DNA from: Flavobacterium oncorhynchi
Lineage (GTDB): Bacteria > Bacteroidota > Bacteroidia > Flavobacteriales > Flavobacteriaceae
Assembly: GCF_002217355.1 (NCBI RefSeq)
Contig: NZ_MUHA01000010.1
Location: 177,386 to 241,385, forward strand
Direction: 5' to 3'
Length of the DNA: 64,000 nucleotides
The number at the start of each line of letters is the position of its first letter. Within the stretch, counting starts at the first letter, position 1. Positions 1-9,104 of the stretch are shown here, one piece after another. The notes below the pieces were generated by a model. That model was not told the DNA's origin and did no database searches. It saw only the letters and a list, made by a program, of their open reading frames with translations. Made by a program: the position numbers and the translations under genes.

Positions 1-90
1 ATGTCAAACGGAGAATTATATCAAGGATTTGTTGCTTCATCTGCCGATAAAATATTTGAGAGTACAGATGTTAAACTGCAAAAATCATAA
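1..90 (+). CDS. C-terminal end of a probable DUF1338 (HglS/YdcJ-like) 2-oxoadipate dioxygenase/decarboxylase
   Basis: An open frame runs from the window edge to TAA at 88-90; the ATG at position 1 is probably an internal codon of a gene starting upstream. Only 29 residues are visible. They contain YQGFVASSADKIFES, which lines up with YEDFLPVSAAGIFQS as I remember it from E. coli YdcJ (shared Y..F..SA..IF.S). That family turns 2-oxoadipate into D-2-hydroxyglutarate. The call gains weight from the next gene (aminoadipate semialdehyde dehydrogenase) and the D-2-hydroxyglutarate dehydrogenase at 14181, which would sit on either side of this step. The fragment is too short for certainty. Confidence 0.45.
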   Translation: MSNGELYQGFVASSADKIFESTDVKLQKS

Positions 91-183
91 TATTCAGATT
101 GATTTACAGCAATCTACATTATCAAATAAATCAACTTTTTTAATGTCCGATAAAAGTTGAATAACATATCAAAAAAGGTCAAA

Positions 184-1737
184 ATGACAACAACAGAATT
201 ACAATTTGGAATAAAAGAAGCTTTAGACCAATTAGGCATAAAAGAAATTAACGACGGAACCTCAACAGGATTAAACCATTTTTCGAACGGAGAACTACTA
301 GAAAGCTATTCTCCTGTTGACGGACAGTTAATTGCCAAAGTTAAAACTTCGACAGCTGCAGATTATGAAAAAGTAATGGAGGCCGCAACAACTGCTTTCA
401 AAACATTTCGAGTAATGCCGGCACCTCAACGTGGTGAAATCGTACGTCAGTTTGGAGAAAAACTGCGTAAAAACAAAGAAGCTTTAGGTAAACTGGTTTC
501 TTATGAAATGGGAAAATCATTGCAGGAAGGTTATGGCGAAGTACAGGAAATGATCGATATCTGCGATTTTGCCGTAGGACTTTCACGTCAGCTTCATGGC
601 TTAACCATGCATTCAGAACGTCCAGGACATAGAATGTATGAGCAATACCACTCTTTGGGGGTTGTTGGGATAATTTCAGCGTTTAATTTCCCTGTAGCCG
701 TTTGGGCTTGGAATACAGCGCTGGCTTGGATTTGCGGTGATGTCTGCGTTTGGAAACCATCTGAAAAAACACCTCTTTGCGGAATTGCTTGTCAAAATAT
801 TATTGCCGAGGTTATCAAAGAAAACAATCTTCCTGAAGGTATTTCCTGTTTGATTAACGGCGATTATAAAATTGGTGAAATACTAACAAATGATAGCCGT
901 ATTCCGTTAATTTCTGCGACAGGTTCTACTCGCATGGGTAAAATAGTCGCACAGACTGTTGCAGGACGTTTAGGAAAATCGTTATTAGAATTGGGCGGAA
1001 ACAATGCTATTATTGTAACGCCGGATGCTGATATTAAAATGACCGTTATTGGTGCAGTTTTTGGAGCTGTAGGAACTGCAGGTCAAAGATGTACATCTAC
1101 ACGTCGATTAATTATTCATGAAAGCATTTATGATAAAGTAAAAGATGCAATCGTGTCGGCTTACAAACAATTACGTATTGGAAATCCTTTGGATGAAAAC
1201 AATCATGTTGGACCGTTAATTGACAAACAAGCTGTCGAAATGTATAATTATGCTCTTGAAAAAGTAGTTGTCGAAGGAGGTAAAATTCTAGTAGATGGCG
1301 GTATACTTTCTGGCGAAGGATATGAAAGCGGCTGTTATGTAAAACCTGCAATTGCTGAGGCAGATAATTCATTCGAAATCGTACAGCATGAAACTTTTGC
1401 TCCTGTATTATACTTGCTTAAATACTCAGGAACTGTTGAGAATGCGATTGCTGTTCAAAATGGTGTTGCGCAAGGATTATCATCGGCAATAATGACCAAT
1501 AATTTAAGAGAAGCTGAACTGTTCTTATCCGTTACAGGTTCTGATTGTGGTATTGCAAATGTAAATATAGGAACTTCCGGCGCTGAAATTGGCGGCGCTT
1601 TTGGAGGAGAAAAAGAAACCGGAGGAGGAAGAGAATCTGGGTCTGATGCATGGAAAGTATACATGCGAAGACAAACCAATACAATCAATTATACTACTAG
1701 TTTACCATTGGCACAAGGAATAAAATTTGATCTGTAA
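184..1737 (+). CDS. ALDH7/antiquitin-type L-2-aminoadipate-6-semialdehyde dehydrogenase
   Basis: NAD(P)-dependent aldehyde dehydrogenase, 517 residues from the ATG at 184. An upstream in-frame TTG at 157 is less likely because the family starts near the ATG. Residues align almost throughout with human ALDH7A1: PAPQRGEIVRQ, EMGKSLQEGYGEVQE, FNFPVAVW, GTAGQRC with catalytic C303, LLELGGNNA with general base E269, and the antiquitin C-terminus GGGRESGSDAWK and LPLAQGIKF. The known substrate of this subfamily is aminoadipate semialdehyde, which is also the product expected from the kinase-lyase fusion at 11464. No signal peptide is seen, so it is cytoplasmic. It is followed by susC on the same strand with a 165-nt A-rich gap and no clear terminator, so cotranscription is possible. 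Confidence 0.9.
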   Translation: MTTTELQFGIKEALDQLGIKEINDGTSTGLNHFSNGELLESYSPVDGQLIAKVKTSTAADYEKVMEAATTAFKTFRVMPAPQRGEIVRQFGEKLRKNKEALGKLVSYEMGKSLQEGYGEVQEMIDICDFAVGLSRQLHGLTMHSERPGHRMYEQYHSLGVVGIISAFNFPVAVWAWNTALAWICGDVCVWKPSEKTPLCGIACQNIIAEVIKENNLPEGISCLINGDYKIGEILTNDSRIPLISATGSTRMGKIVAQTVAGRLGKSLLELGGNNAIIVTPDADIKMTVIGAVFGAVGTAGQRCTSTRRLIIHESIYDKVKDAIVSAYKQLRIGNPLDENNHVGPLIDKQAVEMYNYALEKVVVEGGKILVDGGILSGEGYESGCYVKPAIAEADNSFEIVQHETFAPVLYLLKYSGTVENAIAVQNGVAQGLSSAIMTNNLREAELFLSVTGSDCGIANVNIGTSGAEIGGAFGGEKETGGGRESGSDAWKVYMRRQTNTINYTTSLPLAQGIKFDL

Positions 1738-1902
1738 GCAAAAACTAAAAAAAACTAAAAAAAAAAACAGATTAAAAATTCATCGCATTTTATACATCAG
1801 GTTTGAAACCGAAGCCAAAAAATAAACTGCTTTTATAACAATTAAAAAAAACTAAAAAAAAGAAAAACTATCGGATTTTAATTAACCAAAAACTATCACC
1901 AA

Positions 1903-4900
1903 ATGAAAAAACTATTAATTAGGAAGCTGAATTTTATTCCTTTACTATTATGTTTATGGCTGCCAACTCTCCATTATGGTCAAGCGCAAAAAAGCATAAC
2001 CGGAAAAGTAACTGATGATAAAAACAATACGTTACCAGGCGTAAGCATTTCTATAAAAGATTCAAACTACAATGCTTCAACGGATTTTGATGGAAATTAT
2101 ACATTGTCATTCCCCTCAAATTTAACAAATCCTACAATCATTTATTCGTTCTTGGGTTTTACTCAAAAAACGGAAATCGCAGACAACCGGACTACGATTA
2201 ATGTAACAATGATGGAAGAAACCAATAAACTTAATGAAGTTATTGTAATTGGTTACGGCTCTCAGAAAAAAGGCAACGTTACCGGAGCAATTTCATCTGT
2301 TAAAAAAGAAAGCATTGAAGCAAGGGCTGCAACAAATCCTGCCGAAGCACTGCAAGGTTTAGTAGCGGGTGTAAATGTGCAAAAAAGCGGTGGTATTGCC
2401 GGCGCAGATGTAAGAGTAAAAATACGCGGCGTAAATACCTTTGGAGCAACTGAACCGCTTTATATTATTGACGGCTTTCAAGGCGATATTAAAACCATAA
2501 ACCCAACAAACATCGAATCGATGGAGGTTCTTAAAGATGGAGCTGCTGCTGCTATTTACGGATCTGTTGCGGCAAATGGAGTAATTATCGTTACCACCAA
2601 AAATGGTCAAAAAGAAGGTATAAAAGTAGATTTCAGTTCATTTTTAAGTTTAACGAATGTTGCTAACACTTTAGACTTATTAGATGCTGACGGTTATCGC
2701 ACAGTACATAAAAGAATGTATGATGAGTATAACAAATATGCTACATCGCCAAAACCGCTTCCTGCTTATATTACTGCTCCATCTGATGTTAACACAGACT
2801 GGCAGGACGAAGTTTTCCGTTCTGGACTTACACAAAATTATGGCTTAGGAGTTCAAGGAAGACAGGGCGATATTAAATTTGCTTTGTATGGTAACTACGT
2901 AAAACAAAAAGGAGTTGTAATTGATAATGATTTTGGCCAGCAAACAGCAAGTGCAAGAGTAAGCTTTAAAAAGTCTATTTTTGATGTAGACGGAAAAATG
3001 GCCTATATAGCAACACAAAATGCACTGCCTAATTTTCAATTAAAAGAGGTATACACGATGGCTCCTTTAGTTCCTGTTTACGATTCAAACGAGCAATACG
3101 GCTATGGATTAACGGGTAAAAATGGACTTCCAGCAGGAACAAATCCAGTAGCCGAAGAGCATTTTAGAAAAAGCAAAGACAACGGACAAGATTTGACAGC
3201 AAATATTGCTATTACAGCAAACATTACTTCATGGTTGAAGTATAAAATTGCTTATTCATACCATATGAAAAACAACCAGCAAATGGCTCATTTTCCGCCA
3301 TTTATTGCTAACCCAAAAGAAGTGCATCTTTATCCGATGCAAACGGAATTAAGATCACATTGGGATGAGCAGATATTAGACAATATCATCACTGTTGATA
3401 AAACTTTTGGAAAACATACTTTTGGTTTAATGCTTGGTAACACTATTAATGGTCAATCATCAAACTGGAATCAAGTAAGTGTTGAAGGAAAAACAACAGA
3501 CTATTCTGTAGAAAACGGAGAGCTGGTATCAATCGATCGTCCTTCTGGATTTTTAGATCCAAATTTTGAAACTATCGGTGCAGGTAAAGGAGGAACTTAC
3601 TCTGCTGACGGTTCAAAATTTCAATACAATCGTGTATCCTTTTTCAGCCGTTTAAACTACTCTTTCAACGATCGTTACTTGCTTCAAATGACGGTTAGAA
3701 AAGATGGTTCATCTAAATTTGGAGAAGACAGCCGTTGGGGAACTTTCCCATCGATTGCTTTAGGATGGAAAATAGATCAAGAAAACTTCTTCCCAAAAGA
3801 TTTTTTCATCTCAAATTTAAAATTACGTGCAAGCTGGGGACAATTGGGTAACGAAGCTGCTTTAGGATATTACTCTGCAAATACTTTAATCAAAACTGGA
3901 AATAGTTTAGGCAACGGTTATGTACAAGGTGTTGGAAGCAACCCATGGCCGGGAAGTATTGCAACTGCATTAGAAAACAGAAACTTGCAATGGGAAACAA
4001 CTGATTCTAAAAACGTTGGTATCGATTTCACGCTTAAAAACGGAAAAATCAGTGGTTCTATGAACTACTACCACAATGTTACTGATAATTTATTAATTAC
4101 AAAAAGATTAGCACCATCTGCAGGTATTGATAATCCGATACTTAACGTAGGTAAAATCAGCAACAGCGGTTTTGAACTTGAAGTAAACTATCGCGATCAA
4201 GTTGAGGAATTCAAATACAATGTAGGTTTCAACCTTACTACACTTAAAAATAAAGTAGAGTCTTTGGCAAACGAAGGACAAACTATTTATGGTGAAGGAT
4301 TGAAATTTGGAGAAGAGCATTTCCCAACACAAGCACGTGTAGGAAGTCCAATAAGTGGTTTCTATTTGTACAAAACTGATGGTATTTTCCAAACTGTTGA
4401 GGAAGTAAAAGCACACAACAAAAATGGTGTTTTATTACAGCCAAATGCACAGCCTGGAGATATTCGTTTTAAAGATTTAAATGGAGATGGTTCTATAGAT
4501 GAAAATGACAAAGCTTATGCTGGAACGGGATTACCAAAATTAGAAGCAAATCTTAGTTTAGGAGCGAGTTACAAAGGTTTTGACTTCTCTGCATTAATTG
4601 GAAGCGGATGGGGTAACAAACTGTATAACGGAAATAGATATTTTTACGAATCTATGAGTGCAGGAACCAATATGCTGGCTTCGACTCTAAATTCTTGGAC
4701 ACCAGAAAACCGCAGTAATATGCCGCGTGCCGTATTGCAAGATCCTAACGGAAACAGCCGTGAATCTGATCGTTTTCTTGAAAGCGGAAACTTCGTAAGA
4801 ATGCGTCAAATACAATTAGGATATACTATCCCAAGTAAAATGTTAGGTAAAGCTAAAATAGACAAACTTAGATTTTATGTAAGTGTTGAAAACCTATTTA

Positions 4901-5025
4901 CAATCACCGATTACTCAGGTATTGATCCAGAATTTTCTCGTGCATCTGTTCTTGACACTGGTGTTGATCGTTTTGTTTATCCATTTACAAGATCATTTGT
5001 ATCAGGTGTTCAATATATATTTTAA
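1903..5025 (+). CDS. SusC/RagA-family TonB-dependent outer membrane transporter
   Basis: Outer membrane beta-barrel that imports a bound ligand with TonB energy. The 1040-residue protein has a signal peptide ending near residue 28, a carboxypeptidase-regulatory-like domain (about 30-110, ending in the DFDGNYTL strand), a SusC-type motif around NEVIVIGYGSQKK, a plug domain (about 120-235, LYIIDGF and GSVAANGVIIVTTK) and a long barrel ending in aromatic F (GVQYIF). The SusD partner starts 23 nt downstream. Flanking lysine-type catabolic enzymes and two secreted glycosidases suggest a glycosylated amino acid or glycopeptide as cargo; this is inference, since SusC sequence alone does not show the ligand. 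Confidence 0.93.
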   Translation: MKKLLIRKLNFIPLLLCLWLPTLHYGQAQKSITGKVTDDKNNTLPGVSISIKDSNYNASTDFDGNYTLSFPSNLTNPTIIYSFLGFTQKTEIADNRTTINVTMMEETNKLNEVIVIGYGSQKKGNVTGAISSVKKESIEARAATNPAEALQGLVAGVNVQKSGGIAGADVRVKIRGVNTFGATEPLYIIDGFQGDIKTINPTNIESMEVLKDGAAAAIYGSVAANGVIIVTTKNGQKEGIKVDFSSFLSLTNVANTLDLLDADGYRTVHKRMYDEYNKYATSPKPLPAYITAPSDVNTDWQDEVFRSGLTQNYGLGVQGRQGDIKFALYGNYVKQKGVVIDNDFGQQTASARVSFKKSIFDVDGKMAYIATQNALPNFQLKEVYTMAPLVPVYDSNEQYGYGLTGKNGLPAGTNPVAEEHFRKSKDNGQDLTANIAITANITSWLKYKIAYSYHMKNNQQMAHFPPFIANPKEVHLYPMQTELRSHWDEQILDNIITVDKTFGKHTFGLMLGNTINGQSSNWNQVSVEGKTTDYSVENGELVSIDRPSGFLDPNFETIGAGKGGTYSADGSKFQYNRVSFFSRLNYSFNDRYLLQMTVRKDGSSKFGEDSRWGTFPSIALGWKIDQENFFPKDFFISNLKLRASWGQLGNEAALGYYSANTLIKTGNSLGNGYVQGVGSNPWPGSIATALENRNLQWETTDSKNVGIDFTLKNGKISGSMNYYHNVTDNLLITKRLAPSAGIDNPILNVGKISNSGFELEVNYRDQVEEFKYNVGFNLTTLKNKVESLANEGQTIYGEGLKFGEEHFPTQARVGSPISGFYLYKTDGIFQTVEEVKAHNKNGVLLQPNAQPGDIRFKDLNGDGSIDENDKAYAGTGLPKLEANLSLGASYKGFDFSALIGSGWGNKLYNGNRYFYESMSAGTNMLASTLNSWTPENRSNMPRAVLQDPNGNSRESDRFLESGNFVRMRQIQLGYTIPSKMLGKAKIDKLRFYVSVENLFTITDYSGIDPEFSRASVLDTGVDRFVYPFTRSFVSGVQYIF

Positions 5026-5048
5026 TTCTATTTAAAAAAGACAAAATC

Positions 5049-6548
5049 ATGAACAAGATATTTTATTTACTATCCATCATAAGCTTATTCACTATTACAA
5101 GTTGTAGTGATTATCTAGACCAGCAATCTCCAGACCAGCTTACCTCAGGTAATTTCTGGAGAAATAAAGCCGATGCAGAATCTGCTTTGGCAGCAACGTA
5201 TTCACAACTTGAAGCAGCCGTAGACGAATGGGCTTTTGCCGAAGTAAAATGGCCGGTTGAAGCTTATCGTGAAGACATTTGCGACTTAGGAAGCGATGCC
5301 TTAAACTACCAAAGCTGGGTTGAACTTTCAACATTTACCTATACAAATGGTAATCCTCAATTTACAACGTATTGGAGACTTAACTATAGAGGAATCAGTA
5401 ATGCGAATCAAGTTATCGATAAATTGCCACAAGTTCCTGCAGCTAACTTAAACGATGCTGACAGAGCACAAATTGAAGCCGAAGCTCGTTTTTTACGTGC
5501 TTATTACCATATGAAACTGCTCCTAAATTGGGAACAGATTTATGTTAGAAAAAAATACATTACTAAAGAAAGCGATCTAAGCATTCCGTTATCAACACGT
5601 GCTGAAGCATGGGATTTTATTACAAGCGAACTTAAAGCTGCGGCTGCAGTACTTCCTGCAAAACAATCTACAGATAAAACGGGACGCGCAACGAGCGGAG
5701 CTGCAAACAGCTACCTTGGATTTGCTTATTTAACCAGAGCTTATGAAGAAACTGCTCAAAAACAAGCTTTCTTAAACGAATCTCTTACTGCACTTAATAA
5801 AGTACAAGGATATGACTTAGTTAAAGATTACGTTTCTATGTTTGATGGTACCTCTAAAAATACCAGAGAATCAATATTCGAATTGCAGTTTACAGAAACA
5901 ACAGCAAATGGTGCTTTTTATCGCAATGCACTTCATTATTGGATGGCTGCTGCAGAATTAGGCGGATGGGATGAAATCCTTCCAAGTAAAGTACTTATAA
6001 ACGAATTTAAAAAAGAAGGAAAAACAGCAACTACAGGTAACTACGACACTCGTTTTTACAGTACCATTTTCTTCAAAGATCCTTATTTTAATGATCCAAG
6101 CAATCCGTTAGTATTAGGAACTACTTATGATGATAAATTTGGCGATACAGACAAACCAGTATTCCGTAAATTTATTCCAAGTACACAGGAAAAAATGAAT
6201 CAGGAATTTACAGCAATCAACGTTCCATTAATGAGATACTCAAACGTATTGTTGATGCAGGCCGAAGTATTAAACGAATTAGGCCGTACAGCAGAAGCAA
6301 TTCCGTACATCAACAAAGTGCGTAATAGAGCCGATATGACGGCAATGACGGGAACAACTGCAAGCGCTGTAAAAGCTCAAATCGAGCACGAAAGAATTCT
6401 TGAATTTCCGCTTGAAAACTATCGTTTTTATGACTTACGTCGTTGGGGAAAAACAAAAACTGCTCTTGATGCTGCAGGACGTACTGGGTTTGATGCTGCA
6501 AAAAACAACTTCTACCCTATTCCGATAACAGAATTACAAGCAAATTAA
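5049..6548 (+). CDS. SusD/RagB-family outer membrane ligand-binding lipoprotein
   Basis: Surface lipoprotein that caps the SusC barrel and captures ligand. It is 499 residues long, with a type II signal peptide whose lipobox is TSC at about residues 17-19 (ITSCSDYLD). The mature N-terminus CSDYLDQQSPDQ is typical of the family, followed by TPR-like helical segments (AEARFLRAYYHMKL) and the usual C-terminal LMQAEVLNELGR and LENYRFYDLRRWGK. It starts 23 nt after susC and ends before a strong hairpin terminator, so the two form one transcription unit. Confidence 0.93.
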   Translation: MNKIFYLLSIISLFTITSCSDYLDQQSPDQLTSGNFWRNKADAESALAATYSQLEAAVDEWAFAEVKWPVEAYREDICDLGSDALNYQSWVELSTFTYTNGNPQFTTYWRLNYRGISNANQVIDKLPQVPAANLNDADRAQIEAEARFLRAYYHMKLLLNWEQIYVRKKYITKESDLSIPLSTRAEAWDFITSELKAAAAVLPAKQSTDKTGRATSGAANSYLGFAYLTRAYEETAQKQAFLNESLTALNKVQGYDLVKDYVSMFDGTSKNTRESIFELQFTETTANGAFYRNALHYWMAAAELGGWDEILPSKVLINEFKKEGKTATTGNYDTRFYSTIFFKDPYFNDPSNPLVLGTTYDDKFGDTDKPVFRKFIPSTQEKMNQEFTAINVPLMRYSNVLLMQAEVLNELGRTAEAIPYINKVRNRADMTAMTGTTASAVKAQIEHERILEFPLENYRFYDLRRWGKTKTALDAAGRTGFDAAKNNFYPIPITELQAN

Positions 6549-6572
6549 TCCATTAAATAATTACGATTTTTA

Positions 6573-6610
6573 AAAGAATAGCCCTATATTTCTTGGGCTA
6601 TTCTTTTTAT
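6573..6610 (+). terminator. Rho-independent terminator after susD
   Basis: Perfect 12-bp stem AAAGAATAGCCC (6573-6584) pairing with GGGCTATTCTTT (6595-6606), a 10-nt loop, and a following T-rich tract. It separates susC-susD from the glycosidase genes, which would need their own promoter or read-through. Confidence 0.85.
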
Positions 6611-6737
6611 CTAATAGCAAATTGCTGAAGATAGTTTTTTATAAACCATTCTCCACAATATTATATTTATCGAAAAGCATCGATTCATATAAACAGCTGA
6701 AATAAAAACAAAAAACATTCAATAAAGACGAAATAAC

Positions 6738-8744
6738 ATGGGCAAAAGGCATATACTTTTTATTCTATCCTTCTTTTTTATCTTACAATCCGGCTCGGCG
6801 CAAAAAGGATTTCCAATTTTAGAATCCGCAAAAAACAGCTTAAATTATAAGGGAAATCCAGCGAAAGCTGAAGATCGCAACTCATTGGCTTTCTCAGATA
6901 AAGGCGCATGGTTTGCATTTGGATTCTTGGACACATCAAATACGCAGGCAGGATTTTCAGGTCCATTTTTAATGACAGAACAAAACGGAGTTTGGCTGAG
7001 TCCATCATTTGTTTCTTTACAGCTTACTGACGAAAACAAAAATGAAGTCATTAACTGGAAAAACGCTTTAGTAAATCAAAACAGTTACAACAGTCATCTT
7101 GAACAGCAGTTTCAAAACGAAAAAGTAAGCGTAAAACAACAACTGGTTTATTTATCAGGCCATTCGGCGCTTCAAAAAACAAGTATTACCAATAAAACAG
7201 GAAAAGCAATAACACTTTATCCGTCTTATAACGCCTCTCTTTTTTTAAATGATTTAAAGTTATCCGATGAAAACAAAACTTTAAAAATAGTTTCTTCAAA
7301 AAGTACAGCGATTGGATACATTCAGTTTTTAAACTCAAATCCGGTAATCGAAATTACAAAAGAAGGTTACAAAGCTCAAACTGAAAAACTGACTTTAAAA
7401 CCTAATGAAACTAAGGAAATTGTTGTTTCTCAAACCTATATTTTTCCACAATATTCATGGCAGAAAGAAAAAGAAACGATCGCTAAAACAACATTTAACA
7501 CACTATTAAACAACACACAAAAAGAGAAAGAAAATCTATTGGCACAATTAATTGCCAAGAAAAAAGTAATTTACAAAGACAACATTTATTCTGATTTAAT
7601 TGCAAAATTAGAATTGACATTACAAAACAATACCAGAATTGCAGCAGAAGGTTTAAAACACGGAGGCCTTTTTCCGAGCTACAATTATGAATGGTTTCAT
7701 GGATTTTGGGCGTGGGACAGCTGGAAACACGCGGCAGCGGTAGCTAATTATGATACTGAATTGGCAAAAAACCAAATGCGTGCTTTATTTGATTATCAAG
7801 AACCAAACGGATTTATTCCTGACTGTGTTTACAGAAATAATCTTATCGAAGAAAACAATTACCGTAACACAAAAGCGCCACTTGCAGCATGGGCAATATG
7901 GCAGATTTATGAGAAGACAAAAGACGCTGGTTTCTTAAAAGAGTTTTATCCAAAATTAAAACTATACCATGACTGGTGGTACAAAGAACGCGATCACGAT
8001 CAAGATGGTTTATGCGAATTTGGCTCAACAGACGGAACTTTAATTGCTGCCAAATGGGAAAGCGGAATGGACAATGCAGTTCGTTTTGATGATAGTAAAA
8101 TCTTGAAAAATGCAGAAAAAGCTTTTTCTTTAGATCAGGAAAGTGTCGATTTAAATTCATTCTTGTATGCCGAAAAAAACTATTTAAGTAAAATGGCACA
8201 AGTTTTAAAATTGACCAAAGAATCAAAAGACTGGCAAGACGAAAGCACAGCACTAAAAGCTAAAATTCAAGCTCAATTTTGGGATGCGTCTACTGGTTGG
8301 TACTACGATACAACAATCGATGGAAAATCGTTAATAAAGATTATGGGATGCGAAGGATATCTGCCAATTTGGGCAGAAGTTGCAACTCCTGAACAGACTA
8401 AATTAATGAAAGAAAACATGCTAAATCCAGCTATTTTCAACACATTTGTTCCTTTGCCAACATTGGCAGCCAATCATCCGAAATTTAAACCCGAAGGCGG
8501 TTATTGGAGAGGACCAATTTGGCTTGATCAAAGTTATTTTGGTATCAATGGATTAGAAAAATACGGATACACAAACGAAGCAAATCAATTAGCGCATAAA
8601 CTTATTCATAATGCTGATGGTGTTCTGGACAAAGGAACTTCTATTAGAGAAAATTATCAGCCTTTAACCGGAAAAGGACTTGAAGCTTATAATTTCAGCT
8701 GGTCAGCAGCGCATTATTTAATGCTTCTTTTAGAAGATAAATAA
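6738..8744 (+). CDS. Secreted GH63-family alpha-glucosidase (YgjK-like)
   Basis: Glycoside hydrolase of 668 residues with a signal peptide (cleavage after GSAQ, near residue 22), so periplasmic or exported. Residues 30-240 form a beta-rich N-terminal domain; residues 270-668 form the (alpha/alpha)6 barrel with HGGLFPSYNYEWFHGFWAWDSWKHA, the GH63 acid motif WESGMDN (D445) and a probable base in RENYQPLTG (E638), then FSWSAAH. GH63 contains processing alpha-glucosidase I (Glc-alpha-1,2-Glc) and E. coli YgjK. An exo-acting alpha-glucosidase beside a beta-galactosidase and hydroxylysine enzymes fits removal of Glc-alpha-1,2 from Gal-hydroxylysine. The exact substrate is not shown by sequence; mannosylglycerate or glucosylglycerate hydrolase activity is an alternative. 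Confidence 0.82.
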   Translation: MGKRHILFILSFFFILQSGSAQKGFPILESAKNSLNYKGNPAKAEDRNSLAFSDKGAWFAFGFLDTSNTQAGFSGPFLMTEQNGVWLSPSFVSLQLTDENKNEVINWKNALVNQNSYNSHLEQQFQNEKVSVKQQLVYLSGHSALQKTSITNKTGKAITLYPSYNASLFLNDLKLSDENKTLKIVSSKSTAIGYIQFLNSNPVIEITKEGYKAQTEKLTLKPNETKEIVVSQTYIFPQYSWQKEKETIAKTTFNTLLNNTQKEKENLLAQLIAKKKVIYKDNIYSDLIAKLELTLQNNTRIAAEGLKHGGLFPSYNYEWFHGFWAWDSWKHAAAVANYDTELAKNQMRALFDYQEPNGFIPDCVYRNNLIEENNYRNTKAPLAAWAIWQIYEKTKDAGFLKEFYPKLKLYHDWWYKERDHDQDGLCEFGSTDGTLIAAKWESGMDNAVRFDDSKILKNAEKAFSLDQESVDLNSFLYAEKNYLSKMAQVLKLTKESKDWQDESTALKAKIQAQFWDASTGWYYDTTIDGKSLIKIMGCEGYLPIWAEVATPEQTKLMKENMLNPAIFNTFVPLPTLAANHPKFKPEGGYWRGPIWLDQSYFGINGLEKYGYTNEANQLAHKLIHNADGVLDKGTSIRENYQPLTGKGLEAYNFSWSAAHYLMLLLEDK

Positions 8745-8885
8745 TAAAACGCTGGATGCAATAATTCTAAACACATAGAAACATAGTTTTTTTTAATCAA
8801 AAAGAAGGCGTTTCACTTGTTTTAAATAAACATAGATTAACCGTGTGAAAGAAAGCAACAGATTTAGGTATTTGATTTGAATTTC

Positions 8886-9006
8886 CTCCTGCTTTAGCTG
8901 GAGGTTTAAGAATTGATAATGTTTACAATGGCTTTAGCCAAATTAAAGAGTTTTCGGCTAAAGCCAATTTATGTTTTCATTCCAATTACTCCAGCTAAAG
9001 CAGGAG
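8886..9006. repeat. Palindromic intergenic repeat, CTTTAGCTGGAG type
   Basis: Perfect 18-bp inverted arms: CTCCTGCTTTAGCTGGAG at 8886-8903 and its reverse complement at 8989-9006. Nested inside are TGGCTTTAGCCA near 8929-8940 and GGCTAAAGCC near 8956-8965. Together they could fold into a long double hairpin. The repeat lies in the 360-nt gap between the GH63 and GH42 genes and holds no plausible coding frame. It looks like a chromosomal palindromic element that may also shape the mRNA. Confidence 0.75.
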
Positions 9007-9104
9007 CCAATTCAAAACATTAAAAATGATAGAAACAAAACCAACTATTAACTCAATGATAAGTGAAATAGTTAAATTTTATTAACACAACAATATTACA
9101 AAGT

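Noticed and set aside
1738..1902. Possible terminator or small gene in the A-rich gap before susC
   Set aside because: Repeated ACTAAAAAAA tracts only; no stable hairpin, no start codon with a meaningful frame.
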